Origin: Coraliomargarita_B sp036735565
GTDB lineage: Bacteria; Verrucomicrobiota; Verrucomicrobiia; Opitutales; Coraliomargaritaceae
Assembly: GCA_036735565.1 (NCBI GenBank)
Contig: DAINOC010000016.1
Location: forward strand, 1-38,376
Length of the DNA: 38,376 nt
Direction: 5' to 3'
In this document: in pieces, positions 9,607 to 18,393 of the stretch
Layout of the letters: every line of letters begins with the position of its first letter
Numbering within the stretch: the stretch's first letter is position 1
Program-made: the position numbers and the translations under genes
Notes under the pieces: generated by a model
Databases searched by the model: none
What the model was told of the DNA's origin: nothing
The model's input: the letters and a program-made list of their open reading frames with translations, nothing else

Positions 9607-10080
9607 ATGTCACGTCGCCGCCAAGCCGTCAAACGTCCGACCATCCCGGACCCCCGCTACAACAGCACTCTCGTCAGCAATCTGATCAACATGATCATGG
9701 AGCGCGGCAAGCGCTCCACTGCACAGCGCATCGTTTACTCCGCCTTTGAGCGCGTGAGCGAAAAGCTCGGCAAGGGCGATCCGGTCGACCTGGTAATGGG
9801 TGCTCTCGATAACACCCGGCCCAAGCTGGAAGTGAAGAGCCGCCGCGTCGGCGGTGCCACTTATCAGGTGCCGGTTGAAGTTACTTTTGAGCGTCAGCAG
9901 AGCCTGGCTTTCCGTTGGATGGTCAACGCCGCACGCAATCGCAAGGGAGTGCCCATGCACGAGGCGCTGGCTGACGAAGTGGTCGATGCCTACAATAACA
10001 CCGGTGCCGTCGTGAAGAAGAAAGAGGAAATGCACCGTATGGCCCAGGCCAACCGCGCGTTTGCCCACCTTCGTTGGTAG
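9607..10080 (+). CDS. rpsG: 30S ribosomal protein S7
   Basis: A 157-residue S7, a primary 16S rRNA-binding protein that nucleates assembly of the 30S head. The N-terminal SRRRQAVKRPTIPDPRY, the RVGGATYQVPVEV block and the C-terminal HRMAQANRAFAHLRW are characteristic. It lies 122 bp downstream of rpsL. That gap holds no ORF and has an A-rich, pyrimidine-ending leader without a Shine-Dalgarno motif. Confidence 0.99.
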   Translation: MSRRRQAVKRPTIPDPRYNSTLVSNLINMIMERGKRSTAQRIVYSAFERVSEKLGKGDPVDLVMGALDNTRPKLEVKSRRVGGATYQVPVEVTFERQQSLAFRWMVNAARNRKGVPMHEALADEVVDAYNNTGAVVKKKEEMHRMAQANRAFAHLRW

Positions 10081-10148
10081 CATTGGTTCGTCCGCGAAGG
10101 CCGCAAAGCGGCTGATCGCACCCTGTTCTTTTCCAGTCTTTGTTGTTT

Positions 10149-12296
10149 ATGTCCGTTGCTTCTTTAGCGTCAGTCAATTCGTCGAACCGCGGGTTTCCTT
10201 TGGAATACACGCGGAACATCGGTATTGCGGCGCATATTGATGCGGGAAAAACAACGACGACGGAACGAATTTTATTTTACGCCGGGGTCGTCCATAAAAT
10301 GGGCGAGGTCCATGAGGGCAGTGCGGTAACCGACTGGATGGAGCAGGAGCGGGAGCGCGGCATCACCATCACATCCGCTGCCATTTCCTGTCAGTGGAAG
10401 AATGAGTCGGGACCCTTCGCCGGGATCGCCAATCGGATCAATCTGATCGACACGCCCGGACACGTAGACTTTACGGCCGAGGTCGAGCGCTCGCTCCGTG
10501 TTCTCGATGGTGCGGTGGGTGTATTTTGTGCCGTGGCCGGCGTGCAGCCCCAATCGGAGACGGTGTGGCGGCAGATGACGAAATATCACGTCCCCCGCAT
10601 CGCCTTCGTAAACAAGATGGACCGCGTGGGCGCCGATTTTTTTGGCACCATCGCCTCGCTCCGGGATCGCCTGGGTGCAAATGCCCACCCGATCTATCTG
10701 CCCATCGGCGCGGAAGAGTCGTTTACCGGATTGATCGATCTGGCAGCCATGGAGGCGCTGATCTATGATCGCGCGGACCCGACGGGTATGACCTTTCAGC
10801 GGTGTGCGATTCCGGCGGATAGCCTGGAGGAGGCGCAGCGGTGCCGGGAGGAACTCATCGAGGCGCTGGCTGATTTCGATGACGAGCTTGCCGCTAAATA
10901 CTTGGAGGGTGAGACCTTGACACCCGACGAGATCCGGCGGGCGATCCGCAGCGCCACCATCTCGATGAACTTTTGCCCGGTGCTCCCGGGAAGTGCTTTC
11001 AAGAACAAGGGCGTGCAGTCGCTTCTGGAGTGCGTGGTTAACTACCTGCCGTCACCATTGGACTTGCCGCCCATGAAGGGTGAGAGCTCCAAGGGTGCGG
11101 AAGTGGCTGTCCATCCCGATGATCATGCGAAAGTGGCAGGCTTGGCCTTTAAACTGATGCACGACGGCTACGTCGGGAAGCTGGTGTTTTTCCGGGTTTA
11201 CTCCGGGTCGCTCAGTAAGGGATCGGTGTTGATTAATCCGCGGACCGGCAAGACGGAGCGGATATCACGCCTCCTCCTGATGAAGGCCGACGCACGAGAA
11301 GACATCGAGACGGCTTACTCCGGTGATATTTGTGCGCTCGTGGGTGTGCGCGACGTCGTGACGGGCGATACCTTGTGCGCAAAGGACTACGACCTGCGCC
11401 TGGAGCCGCCGACCTTTCCCGAGCCGGTGATCTCGATGTCGATTGAACCGAAGACCACTGCCGATCAGGAAAAAATGGCCGCCGGGCTGCAGCGCCTCGC
11501 GGAGGAAGATCCCACCTTCGTGGTCAGTTCGGACAAGGAGACCGGGCAGACCCTGATCGCTGGCATGGGCGAGTTGCATTTGGAGATTTTAAAGGACCGC
11601 CTTTTTCGCGAGTTCAAAGTCGATGCGGCGGCGGGGCGTCCGCAGATCGCTTACCGGGAGGCGTTTTCGGTGCCTTCGCAGGGTGAAGGTCGCTTTGTGC
11701 GGCAGAGTGGGGGCAAAGGGCAGTATGGTCACGCCCGAATCAAAGTCGAACCGTTGGAGCGTGGCGCCGGTATTGAGATCGTCGATGCGGTCGTTGGCGG
11801 GGTGATCCCCAAAGAATTTATTAAGCCCACACTGGATGGCATCCGTGAGGCGGCGAACAACGGCGTGCTGGCGGGCTATCCGGTTGTCGACTTCAAGGTG
11901 ACGCTCTTTGATGGCTCTTTTCACGAGGTGGATTCCTCGGAGATTGCGTTTAAGATGGCGGGCATTTTCGCCTTTCGTGATGCCATGGAAAAGGGAAGCT
12001 CTGTCCTGCTGGAGCCGCTTATGCAGGTCGATGTGGAGACGCCGGACGAGTATCAGGGCGACATCATGGGCGATCTGAACCGTCGGCGGGGGCAGATCCA
12101 AAATATCAGCTCGAGGGCTTCATTTGTGACGATATCGGCGCTTGTGCCACTACAGGAAATGTTCGGCTACTCGACTATCGTGCGCTCGTTGAGCAAGGGG
12201 CGCGCTTCTTACAGTATGGAGCCCGAGCGCTTCGAAGTGGTGCCGCCGAACGTGCTCCAGACGATTATCGAAACCTCAACCCGGGGGCGCGCCTGA
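10149..12296 (+). CDS. fusA: Elongation factor G
   Basis: A 715-residue translational GTPase that drives ribosomal translocation and, with RRF, ribosome recycling. G1 is AHIDAGKT at residues 28-35. Switch I includes RGITITSAA, G3 is DTPGHVDF and G4 is NKMD. Domain IV carries GGVIPKEFIKP, and domain V ends in MEPERFEVVPPNV. The start is the ATG at 10149; two TTG codons just upstream are in frame but not needed. A small hairpin (GCCGC-AAA-GCGGC at 10100-10112) lies in the 68-bp gap after rpsG. Position between rpsG and rpsJ marks it as the main EF-G, not a paralogue. Confidence 0.99.
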   Translation: MSVASLASVNSSNRGFPLEYTRNIGIAAHIDAGKTTTTERILFYAGVVHKMGEVHEGSAVTDWMEQERERGITITSAAISCQWKNESGPFAGIANRINLIDTPGHVDFTAEVERSLRVLDGAVGVFCAVAGVQPQSETVWRQMTKYHVPRIAFVNKMDRVGADFFGTIASLRDRLGANAHPIYLPIGAEESFTGLIDLAAMEALIYDRADPTGMTFQRCAIPADSLEEAQRCREELIEALADFDDELAAKYLEGETLTPDEIRRAIRSATISMNFCPVLPGSAFKNKGVQSLLECVVNYLPSPLDLPPMKGESSKGAEVAVHPDDHAKVAGLAFKLMHDGYVGKLVFFRVYSGSLSKGSVLINPRTGKTERISRLLLMKADAREDIETAYSGDICALVGVRDVVTGDTLCAKDYDLRLEPPTFPEPVISMSIEPKTTADQEKMAAGLQRLAEEDPTFVVSSDKETGQTLIAGMGELHLEILKDRLFREFKVDAAAGRPQIAYREAFSVPSQGEGRFVRQSGGKGQYGHARIKVEPLERGAGIEIVDAVVGGVIPKEFIKPTLDGIREAANNGVLAGYPVVDFKVTLFDGSFHEVDSSEIAFKMAGIFAFRDAMEKGSSVLLEPLMQVDVETPDEYQGDIMGDLNRRRGQIQNISSRASFVTISALVPLQEMFGYSTIVRSLSKGRASYSMEPERFEVVPPNVLQTIIETSTRGRA

Positions 12297-12364
12297 TGGC
12301 GGGTCCGCCCACTGGCTAACGAAACCCAGCACAATTTTGACCCAGTCGACAAACGGAAAATTTT

Positions 12365-12388
12365 CAATCAATCAACCAACCAATCAAC
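12365..12388 (+). repeat. (CAAY)6 tetranucleotide tract in the rpsJ leader
   Basis: Six consecutive CAAT or CAAC units lie 13 bases upstream of the rpsJ ATG. With the A/C-rich bases around them they form an unstructured, G-free leader in place of a Shine-Dalgarno site. It may bind ribosomal protein S1 or simply keep the start codon open; both are inference. Confidence 0.7.
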
Positions 12389-12401
12389 CTAAACAATACA
12401 C

Positions 12402-12710
12402 ATGAGCACACAAAGAATTCGTATCCGCCTCAAAGGCTTTGATTATCGCGTCGTCGATCAATCGGCTTCTGATATCGTTGAAACTGCCAAGCGTTCCGGC
12501 GCCCGCGTCTCCGGTCCGGTGCCGCTTCCCACTAAGATTGAAAAGCTGAGCCTGAACCGTTCGGTTCACGTTAACAAGAAGTCGATGGACCAGTTCGAAG
12601 TCCGCACGCACAAGCGCCTGATCGACATCGTCGAGCCCACCTCTGCCACCGTTGATGAGCTGAAGAAGCTCAATCTCCCGGCTGGCGTGGATATCTCGAT
12701 CAACGTCTAG
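12402..12710 (+). CDS. rpsJ: 30S ribosomal protein S10
   Basis: A 102-residue S10 (NusE), part of the 30S head and of transcription antitermination complexes with NusB. Typical blocks are RIRIRLKGFDYRVVDQSA, SGPVPLPTKIEKLS, HVNKKSMDQFEVRTHKRLID and a C-terminal LPAGVDISINV. In most bacteria rpsJ heads the S10 operon (rplC, rplD and so on). Here it closes the str operon 105 bp after fusA and is followed by a terminator and then convergent ruvA. The S10 operon is therefore split, and tuf is absent from its common place after fusA. Confidence 0.98.
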   Translation: MSTQRIRIRLKGFDYRVVDQSASDIVETAKRSGARVSGPVPLPTKIEKLSLNRSVHVNKKSMDQFEVRTHKRLIDIVEPTSATVDELKKLNLPAGVDISINV

Positions 12711-12754
12711 AAAGAGCGATCCACCGTTGCGGCGGGAGTCGTTTTTCCTCAGAG

Positions 12755-12787
12755 GGCATGCACCGCTTTGCGGTGGATGCCTTTTTT
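12755..12787 (+). terminator. Rho-independent terminator of the str operon
   Basis: A GC-rich stem (GGCAT and CACCGC paired with GCGGTG and ATGCC, one G-G mismatch, loop TTT) is followed directly by six T. It lies 45 bp after the rpsJ stop and ends transcription before convergent ruvA. Confidence 0.85.
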
Positions 12788-12841
12788 GGTGCCCGTATCC
12801 AAAAATATGGTGGTGACCAAGCCGGCAGATCACGCCGGGGC

Positions 12842-13438
12842 CTATCCAAGGGCTCCTTTAATGAGGGCTTCCGTCGACGCGCTGGCCCCAAGTTGTGAAG
12901 CGGCCTTGCGGACGAGTTTGTCGGCGTCGGCTGGTTTATAGCCAAGGATCATGAGGCTGGTCACCGCATCTTGGAACGCGCTGGGCTCTGCAGCGGGCGT
13001 TCCTGCGAGGGCTCCGGGCGTGACGCTAGGGGCGAGCCCTACTTTATCCTTCAGTTCGATGACCAATCGCTCGGCGGTCTTCTTGCCGATACCCGGGCAT
13101 TTGGCGAGTAAGGCCACGTCGGAGCTGGCGATGGCACCGCGCAGCAACTCGGGGGACATCCGGCTGAGGATCCCGATGGCGATCTTGGGGCCGATACCGG
13201 AGACTTTCTCTACCAGCAGGCGGAAAAAATCACGATCATCTTTGGTGGCGAAACCGTAGAGCGTTGCGGTATCCTCCCGATAGACCGCATGGGTGAACAG
13301 GCTGCAGGGCTGACCTGCAGCCGGGACCTTTTCTGCGGTGGTGACGGGGATATGCACTTCGTAGCCGACGCCGGACACCTCGAGCACGAGCATCAGCGGG
13401 GAGCATTCCAGGACAGTGCCTTTCAGGTGGGCGATCAT
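12842..13438 (-). CDS. ruvA: Holliday junction branch-migration protein RuvA
   Basis: A 198-residue RuvA, which binds four-way DNA junctions as a tetramer and recruits the RuvB motor. The N-terminal OB-fold region (MIAHLKGTVLE, GVGYEVHIP) is followed by two helix-hairpin-helix motifs, VSGIGPKIAIGIL and CPGIGKKTAERLVIEL. A short C-terminal RuvB-binding domain ends the protein. It is the last gene after dapA and dapB on the same strand; ruvB and ruvC are not in this window. Confidence 0.97.
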   Translation of the reverse strand: MIAHLKGTVLECSPLMLVLEVSGVGYEVHIPVTTAEKVPAAGQPCSLFTHAVYREDTATLYGFATKDDRDFFRLLVEKVSGIGPKIAIGILSRMSPELLRGAIASSDVALLAKCPGIGKKTAERLVIELKDKVGLAPSVTPGALAGTPAAEPSAFQDAVTSLMILGYKPADADKLVRKAASQLGASASTEALIKGALG

Positions 13439-13461
13439 GATGCGTGGGGTGGGGTGCGGGC

Positions 13462-14199
13462 TCAGTCCGTCAGTCCGAGAACGTCCTCCATATTGTAAAC
13501 GCCTGGCGCTTGGCCCGGTGCCCAGTGTGCGGCACGGATGGCTCCCTGGGCAAAGATCTTGCGGTCGGTGGCTTTGTGGGTGAGTTCGATACGCTCGGCA
13601 TCGCCGATGAAATAGACGGTGTGCTCGCCCACGATATCGCCGCCCCGGATAGCGTGGACGCCGATCTCTTTGGCCGGTCGCGCGCCCACCAGACCTTTCC
13701 TCCCATGGACGACGGACTCTTCGCCCAGGTCATAGGCGGCTTTCAAAATCTCGATCAGGCGCTCCGCAGTGCCACTGGGCGCGTCTTTTTTGTGATGATG
13801 GTGCATTTCCAAAACTTCCGGCTCGTAGGCAACACCGAGAATGGCCGCGGCCTTGCGCGTGAGGTAGTTCAGGGTATTCACGCCGATAGAGTAATTCCCG
13901 GCCCAGACAACCGGAATTTTCCCGGCAACGGCCGCCAAAATCGCCTCACGTTCACCGGCGGTGTGTCCGGTCGTGCCGATGACGAGCGGCCGCCCGTGGT
14001 CGGCGGCGAGGCGGGCGATGGAAGGAGTGACCTCGTGGAAACTGAAATCGATAACAGCCTGGCACAGATCAATGGCTGCGGCGGGGTCGTCCCCGGCGTC
14101 GCATGCCGCAGCAATCGCGGCATCATTGGCTTCAGCACAGGCGATAATCGCCGCTCCCATGCGGCCTTTGGCCCCGTTGAGTAGTATTTGGAGTGGCAT
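13462..14199 (-). CDS. dapB: 4-hydroxy-tetrahydrodipicolinate reductase
   Basis: A 245-residue NAD(P)H-dependent reductase that makes tetrahydrodipicolinate for the diaminopimelate and lysine pathway, supplying peptidoglycan precursors. The nucleotide-binding start ILLNGAKGRMGAAI, the VIGTTGHT block and the substrate/catalytic signature MHHHHKKDAPSGTA with catalytic His and Lys are clear. It begins 9 bp after the dapA stop, so the two are co-transcribed. Confidence 0.97.
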   Translation of the reverse strand: MPLQILLNGAKGRMGAAIIACAEANDAAIAAACDAGDDPAAAIDLCQAVIDFSFHEVTPSIARLAADHGRPLVIGTTGHTAGEREAILAAVAGKIPVVWAGNYSIGVNTLNYLTRKAAAILGVAYEPEVLEMHHHHKKDAPSGTAERLIEILKAAYDLGEESVVHGRKGLVGARPAKEIGVHAIRGGDIVGEHTVYFIGDAERIELTHKATDRKIFAQGAIRAAHWAPGQAPGVYNMEDVLGLTD

Positions 14200-14208
14200 C
14201 GCGTTGGT

Positions 14209-15099
14209 TCAGGTTAGCTGGAGTTCGCCCATCATCTGGTCGAGCACCCGGCAGGTCTCCGGCGTGAGCTGTGAGAGTGGCCGCCGAACCCTATCCGAGG
14301 CAATGATACCGGCTTTTTGGAGGCAGTATTTAATGGGCACCGGATTCGGCTCGAGGAAGATGGCTTTAAAGAATGGGTAATACTTGAGAAAGGTCTCCCG
14401 GGCCGCGGCAAAATCGTTGTTGCCTGCCTGCTCAACCATTTCGACCAGGGGACGGACGATCAGGTTGGAAGCGACACTGATGACCCCCGTCGCGCCCACC
14501 GACATGAAGGGCAGTGTCAGCCCATCATCGCCGCTCATCACGGCATAGTCGGTGCCGAGCGCCCGGACATATTCGGTTACTTTTTCACTGGAGCCCTCGG
14601 CGGCTTTCATGCAGCAGACATGGGGATACTTTTCGTAGAGGCGGGCGGCCACATCGACGGAGATTTCGATGCCACAGCGGGATGGGATGGAGTAGAGTAT
14701 AATGGGCTTCTCAGTGACCTCGGCGATCGCGCTGAAGTGTTCAAACAGGCCCTGCTGGCTGGGCTTGTTGTAGTAGGGGGCGACCTGCAAGAACCCATCG
14801 GCACCGACGGCCTCTGCCTGTTGGGTCAGAGAGATGGCCTCCCGCGTCGAGTTGGAGCCCGTTCCGGCGATGACAGGGACCTTGCCGCCCGCTGCCGCGA
14901 TGGTCGCGCGGATGACCTCGACGTGGTCGGCATGGTCCAGCGTCGGCGACTCTCCGGTGGTGCCCATGGAGACGAGCCCGTTGATCCCGCCTGCCAGTTG
15001 GTGGGCGACGAGTGCTTCGAGGCTCTCGAAGTCCACGCGGTCTTCGAGCATGGGGGTCGCCAGAGCGGTGAAGACGCCGGAAAATTGCTGCTTATACAT
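14209..15099 (-). CDS. dapA: 4-hydroxy-tetrahydrodipicolinate synthase
   Basis: A 296-residue aldolase-family enzyme that condenses pyruvate with aspartate semialdehyde, the first committed step to diaminopimelate. GTTGESPTL, the tyrosine in VAPYYNKPSQQGL, the tyrosine in ILYSIPSRCG and the Schiff-base lysine in CCMKAAEGS are all present. Serine replaces the usual asparagine in the LYNVPSR-type block, a conservative change. It heads the dapA-dapB-ruvA group and is divergent from the pilT-like gene across a 130-bp gap. Confidence 0.96.
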   Translation of the reverse strand: MYKQQFSGVFTALATPMLEDRVDFESLEALVAHQLAGGINGLVSMGTTGESPTLDHADHVEVIRATIAAAGGKVPVIAGTGSNSTREAISLTQQAEAVGADGFLQVAPYYNKPSQQGLFEHFSAIAEVTEKPIILYSIPSRCGIEISVDVAARLYEKYPHVCCMKAAEGSSEKVTEYVRALGTDYAVMSGDDGLTLPFMSVGATGVISVASNLIVRPLVEMVEQAGNNDFAAARETFLKYYPFFKAIFLEPNPVPIKYCLQKAGIIASDRVRRPLSQLTPETCRVLDQMMGELQLT

Positions 15100-15229
15100 G
15101 AACTTTAAAAATGCGTGTTGGTGTTTTTTTGCATTTGGGTCTTTCCAGCAGGCGCATAAGATGGAGACTGTTCAACAGAAAAATTCAGCTCCGGATTGTT
15201 CATTTCGATTTTCACCCACCCTCCAGTTT

Positions 15230-16330
15230 ATGACAGTTTTTGATACCATGCACGGCCTGCTCACCCTTGCCGTCGAAAACGGCGCGAGTGACATTCATAT
15301 CAAGTCGAACAAGCCGGCCTATTTGCGGCTCAGTGGCCGGCTGGAAGCGGTCGAAATGGACGCCATCAAGCCGGAGGAAGTTTTGCAATTTATCGAGCAG
15401 AGCGTGCCCGAGCTGTTTCTTCCGGATTGGCAAAAGAACCGACAGGTGGACTACTCCTACCGCGTCGAGGGGATCGGGCGTTTTCGGGTGAACGGTTTCC
15501 TACAACGGGGTCTTCCGGGCGTCGTGATGCGGCACGTCAGTGACAATCCACCGACCTTCGAAGGTCTTAGCGTCGACGCGCCCACGTTGAAAGCACTTTG
15601 TCATGAGAAAGACGGGATCGTCATCCTGTGTGGAGCCACCGGTTCGGGTAAGAGTTCGACGCTTGCGGCCATGATCAATCATATCAACCGCACGATGGAT
15701 CGTCATATAGTTACCTTGGAAGATCCCATCGAGTTCACCTACACGGATGTCAAATCGATCATCAACCAAAGAGAGGTGGGCATCGATTGTCCGGATTTCG
15801 CGTCGGGGATGAAAGCCGTGCTTCGCCAGGATCCGGATGTTATCCTGGTTGGCGAGATGAGAGACAAGAACACCTTTGAGACAGCGCTGCAGGCGGCCGA
15901 GACAGGGCACTTGGTGTTTGGAACCCTACATGCTTCGAACGCGCAGCAGGCTATTCAGCGGCTTTTTGAATTTTTCCCGGAGGAGCGAAGAGTCGCGTTG
16001 CAACGGCAGGTGGCCTCCGCTCTACGGGCATTGATTACCCAAAAGCTGGTCCCCGCGCTGGAGGGTGGCGGCCGTTATCCCGTTTCGGAGACGCTCGTTC
16101 TGGACTCCCTTGCCCGGAAGGTCATTATCGAAGGGGATTTCCAAAAGCTTGATGCGGTCATTGAGGCAAATGAGGATAATGGTTCCAAAACCTTCAATCA
16201 GGATCTGTTCCGTCTGGTTAAAGAGGGCAAAATCGCGAAATCGATCGCGCTCGATGTTTCCCCCAATCCGCGGAAGCTGGAAATGAATCTAAAAGGGATT
16301 TTCTTGAGTTCGGGAGGCATCGTCGGCTAG
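15230..16330 (+). CDS. pilT: Type IV pilus retraction ATPase, PilT family
   Basis: A 366-residue hexameric secretion-type ATPase. The N-terminal PAS-like part (NGASDIHIKSNKPAYLRLSG) is typical of PilT/PilU. Walker A is GATGSGKS at residues 135-142, and the Walker B region is DVILVGE at residues 203-209. An Asp box, LEDPIEF, precedes Walker B, and the His box region GHLVFGTLHASNAQQAIQRL is present. Such ATPases depolymerise pili for twitching. PilT and PilU cannot be separated here. ATGs at 15161 and 15248 are alternatives; 15230 gives the usual family start. No pilin or assembly gene is adjacent. Confidence 0.92.
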   Translation: MTVFDTMHGLLTLAVENGASDIHIKSNKPAYLRLSGRLEAVEMDAIKPEEVLQFIEQSVPELFLPDWQKNRQVDYSYRVEGIGRFRVNGFLQRGLPGVVMRHVSDNPPTFEGLSVDAPTLKALCHEKDGIVILCGATGSGKSSTLAAMINHINRTMDRHIVTLEDPIEFTYTDVKSIINQREVGIDCPDFASGMKAVLRQDPDVILVGEMRDKNTFETALQAAETGHLVFGTLHASNAQQAIQRLFEFFPEERRVALQRQVASALRALITQKLVPALEGGGRYPVSETLVLDSLARKVIIEGDFQKLDAVIEANEDNGSKTFNQDLFRLVKEGKIAKSIALDVSPNPRKLEMNLKGIFLSSGGIVG

Positions 16331-16339
16331 GGTCACGGC

Positions 16340-16879
16340 ATGCGAAAAATAATCACGATCGCGCTGGCAAGCCTGTCGGTTTTTCTCTTACCGGCGGCTT
16401 CCTTGGCCAACCCGCTGGATGCGGTGGGCTCCCGCGCCGAGGGAATCGAGACCAAGCGCTTTTCCAAAAAGATATGGTCACAACCGGAGGGGAGTGCGCT
16501 TCAAAACAAGCGTTTTCCGATCCAGGAGTGGGATAAGCATTTCAGTGCGGTTGGTAGCCAGCGGGCCCCCATTGCCTTAAAGGAAGCCCGCGGGAAAAAG
16601 TCATTCAAAACGAAGGTGCTGGACCAAAAAAAAGTGCCCATGGATTTATCCCGCTGGAGTCAATCCATGGCGGATCTGCACAGTCGTGCGGGTATCCAGG
16701 TTGATGATCGGTCGAGGCTTTCGGGAGATCACCGACTCTACCGGGCCATGATGGATGACGCGCGGTTTTACCGTGATATGGGCGAGGTTCTCTCGCTTCG
16801 GGATATCAACCGCTATCAGTTCCGTCACAATCGTCCGGACGGTAAGATCCCGAGCGCGGCTGCTGGGGCGCAGCAATAG
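16340..16879 (+). CDS. Small secreted protein of unknown function
   Basis: A 179-residue protein that I do not recognise. A signal peptide is clear (MRKIITIALASLSVFLL, then AASLA before NPLDA). The mature part is basic and hydrophilic, with two similar pieces (ETKRFSKKIW and QNKRFPIQEW) that suggest a short internal repeat and a C-terminal region rich in Arg, Asp and aromatic residues. It has no cysteine, lipobox or membrane anchor. It begins 9 bp after the pilT-like gene and is probably co-transcribed, so a role in pilus or surface function is possible but unproven. Confidence 0.75.
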   Translation: MRKIITIALASLSVFLLPAASLANPLDAVGSRAEGIETKRFSKKIWSQPEGSALQNKRFPIQEWDKHFSAVGSQRAPIALKEARGKKSFKTKVLDQKKVPMDLSRWSQSMADLHSRAGIQVDDRSRLSGDHRLYRAMMDDARFYRDMGEVLSLRDINRYQFRHNRPDGKIPSAAAGAQQ

Positions 16880-16911
16880 AGAATCCGAGTTGGACGATTA
16901 ACTGCTGGCGG

Positions 16912-16927
16912 GCGGTGCTATCACCGC
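16912..16927. other. Small hairpin between convergent genes
   Basis: GCGGTG-CTAT-CACCGC forms a perfect six-base stem between the secreted protein gene and the convergent desaturase gene. No T run follows on either strand, so termination is only possible, not shown. Confidence 0.25.
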
Positions 16928-16974
16928 AGGATCCATTATAGGGTTATTCTCACCGCTTAGCGCGTCGGCTTCTA

Positions 16975-17961
16975 TCACGAATCCGCAAGCGCTGCGCCCA
17001 CGCCGACCATACGCTGGGCATCCACATCCCATACTTTCAGCCGGAGGCAGCGCAGGATCTCCCTCGGATGAAGCGACGTCGTTTTCGCTGCCTGCAGTTC
17101 GGGCATCGATTGATAGGCCTCGGGCAGACGGTAAAATGGGATTTTGGCGTTGAGGTGGTGGATATGGTGGTAGCCGATATTAGCCGTGAAATAGTGCATG
17201 ACCGGGTTCATCCGACAAAAACTCGAAGAAAGTAGAGCCGCACCTTCATAGGTCCATCCGTCTTTGTCGATGTAGGTGACGTCCGGAAAATTGTGTTGTG
17301 CGTAGAAAAGGTAGGCTCCGATCGCGCTGGCCACAAAAAACGGAACAAAGAGCACCAACGCAGCGGCGGTCCACCCGAGGGTTACAATCACGAGCCCATA
17401 GAGGAGGAAATGGGCAATTAGGGCCAGAATTGAGTCTTTATGTTCCTTGGGGTCGTCGATCGCGGGCACCAGACTCATCCCGATGATAAAAACGCTAAAA
17501 TACCCCAGAAGTATGATGATCGGGTGTCGGATCGCCAAATACTTGAATCGCTCCATGCGGGACGAATTTCGAAAGCGATCCACGGTCATCACCGGGTAGG
17601 AGCCGATGTGGGCACTGCGGATCTTTGAGTTGTGGTTGTGGTGATGATTGTGGGAGTGGTTCCAGATGCTGTTCGGCGTGAGCGAAAAAATTCCCCAGAG
17701 GCGCATGAAAAGGGCAGCGGCTTTGGATTTGGGTAGAATGGCGTGGTGCTGATGGTCGTGATAGATCACAAACATTCTGAGGAAAAAGAGGCCGGCCAGA
17801 ACGGAGGCCGCCAGTCGAAGTGTCCAGTGGGGGAGGGCGGTCGCCGCGTAGAGCGCAAAGAGATAGCCCGCCAGGGTCGACAGGACGGCCCACCAGCTTC
17901 GGAGGCTGGAGTCACCGGTGTAGGCGCGGGTGGCAAGGATGAGTGCTTTACCGGATAGCAT
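16975..17961 (-). CDS. Membrane fatty acid desaturase
   Basis: A 328-residue di-iron membrane desaturase. The three histidine boxes are present: HDHQHH at about residue 69, HSHNHHHNHN at about residue 105, and HHIHH at about residue 240. Hydrophobic segments lie between them and there is a cytoplasmic C-terminus. Such enzymes insert double bonds into acyl chains of lipids or acyl carriers using O2. The exact substrate and position cannot be told from sequence, and a hydroxylase is possible. It stands alone, 188 bp from the cold-shock gene on the same strand. Products could serve as substrates for the CFA-like methyltransferase at 2308-3327. Confidence 0.88.
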   Translation of the reverse strand: MLSGKALILATRAYTGDSSLRSWWAVLSTLAGYLFALYAATALPHWTLRLAASVLAGLFFLRMFVIYHDHQHHAILPKSKAAALFMRLWGIFSLTPNSIWNHSHNHHHNHNSKIRSAHIGSYPVMTVDRFRNSSRMERFKYLAIRHPIIILLGYFSVFIIGMSLVPAIDDPKEHKDSILALIAHFLLYGLVIVTLGWTAAALVLFVPFFVASAIGAYLFYAQHNFPDVTYIDKDGWTYEGAALLSSSFCRMNPVMHYFTANIGYHHIHHLNAKIPFYRLPEAYQSMPELQAAKTTSLHPREILRCLRLKVWDVDAQRMVGVGAALADS

Positions 17962-18089
17962 ATGACCTTGAATCGCGGAAAGAATTTGTGAAATGGTAGT
18001 TTAGTGGCGATCTTTGCAGCATTTAATCTTTTTGGTGATGCAAATTTCCCAGGGATGCAAGCGACACTATCGATATAAGTGGAATAATT

Positions 18090-18123
18090 AAAAAAAAAGC
18101 CTCCCCGCAGGAGCGGGGAGGCT
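18090..18123 (-). terminator. Rho-independent terminator of the cold-shock gene
   Basis: A perfect 11-bp stem (AGCCTCCCCGC and its complement) with a four-base loop is followed, on the minus strand, by a run of T. It lies 27 bp beyond the cold-shock protein stop. Confidence 0.92.
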
Positions 18124-18149
18124 GTGATCGAAAAGTCTTTGCAGTCCGA

Positions 18150-18353
18150 CTAGGCGGGCTTTACTTTCGAAGCGCAGGGTCCTTTGGGACCGCTGCCGAT
18201 TTCGAATTCTACGGTTTGACCGTCCTCCAGAGAGGCGTAGCCATCGACTTGAATTTCGGAGTGGTGGACAAAGAGATCTTTGCTGCCGTCGTCCGGTTGG
18301 ATGAATCCGTAGCCTTTTTCGGCGTCGAACCATTTTACTGTTCCTGTGCTCAT
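18150..18353 (-). CDS. Cold-shock domain protein (CspA family)
   Basis: A 67-residue single cold-shock domain that binds single-stranded RNA or DNA and acts as an RNA chaperone. RNP1 (KGYGFIQ) and RNP2 (LFVHHSEI) are intact, and the C-terminal half has the family's GPKGPCASKV ending. It is monocistronic, with its own terminator. The upstream region contains a 15-bp inverted repeat 41 bp before the start. Csp genes are often controlled at the level of mRNA leader folding; nothing specific can be shown here. Confidence 0.97.
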   Translation of the reverse strand: MSTGTVKWFDAEKGYGFIQPDDGSKDLFVHHSEIQVDGYASLEDGQTVEFEIGSGPKGPCASKVKPA

Positions 18354-18393
18354 ATACTGATTTGTTTACTGTTACTTTCACGAGGGCCGCCGT

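Noticed and set aside
14834..15229. Upstream extension of the pilT-like reading frame
   Set aside because: It overlaps the start of dapA antisense and has no family similarity; PilT proteins begin near 15230.
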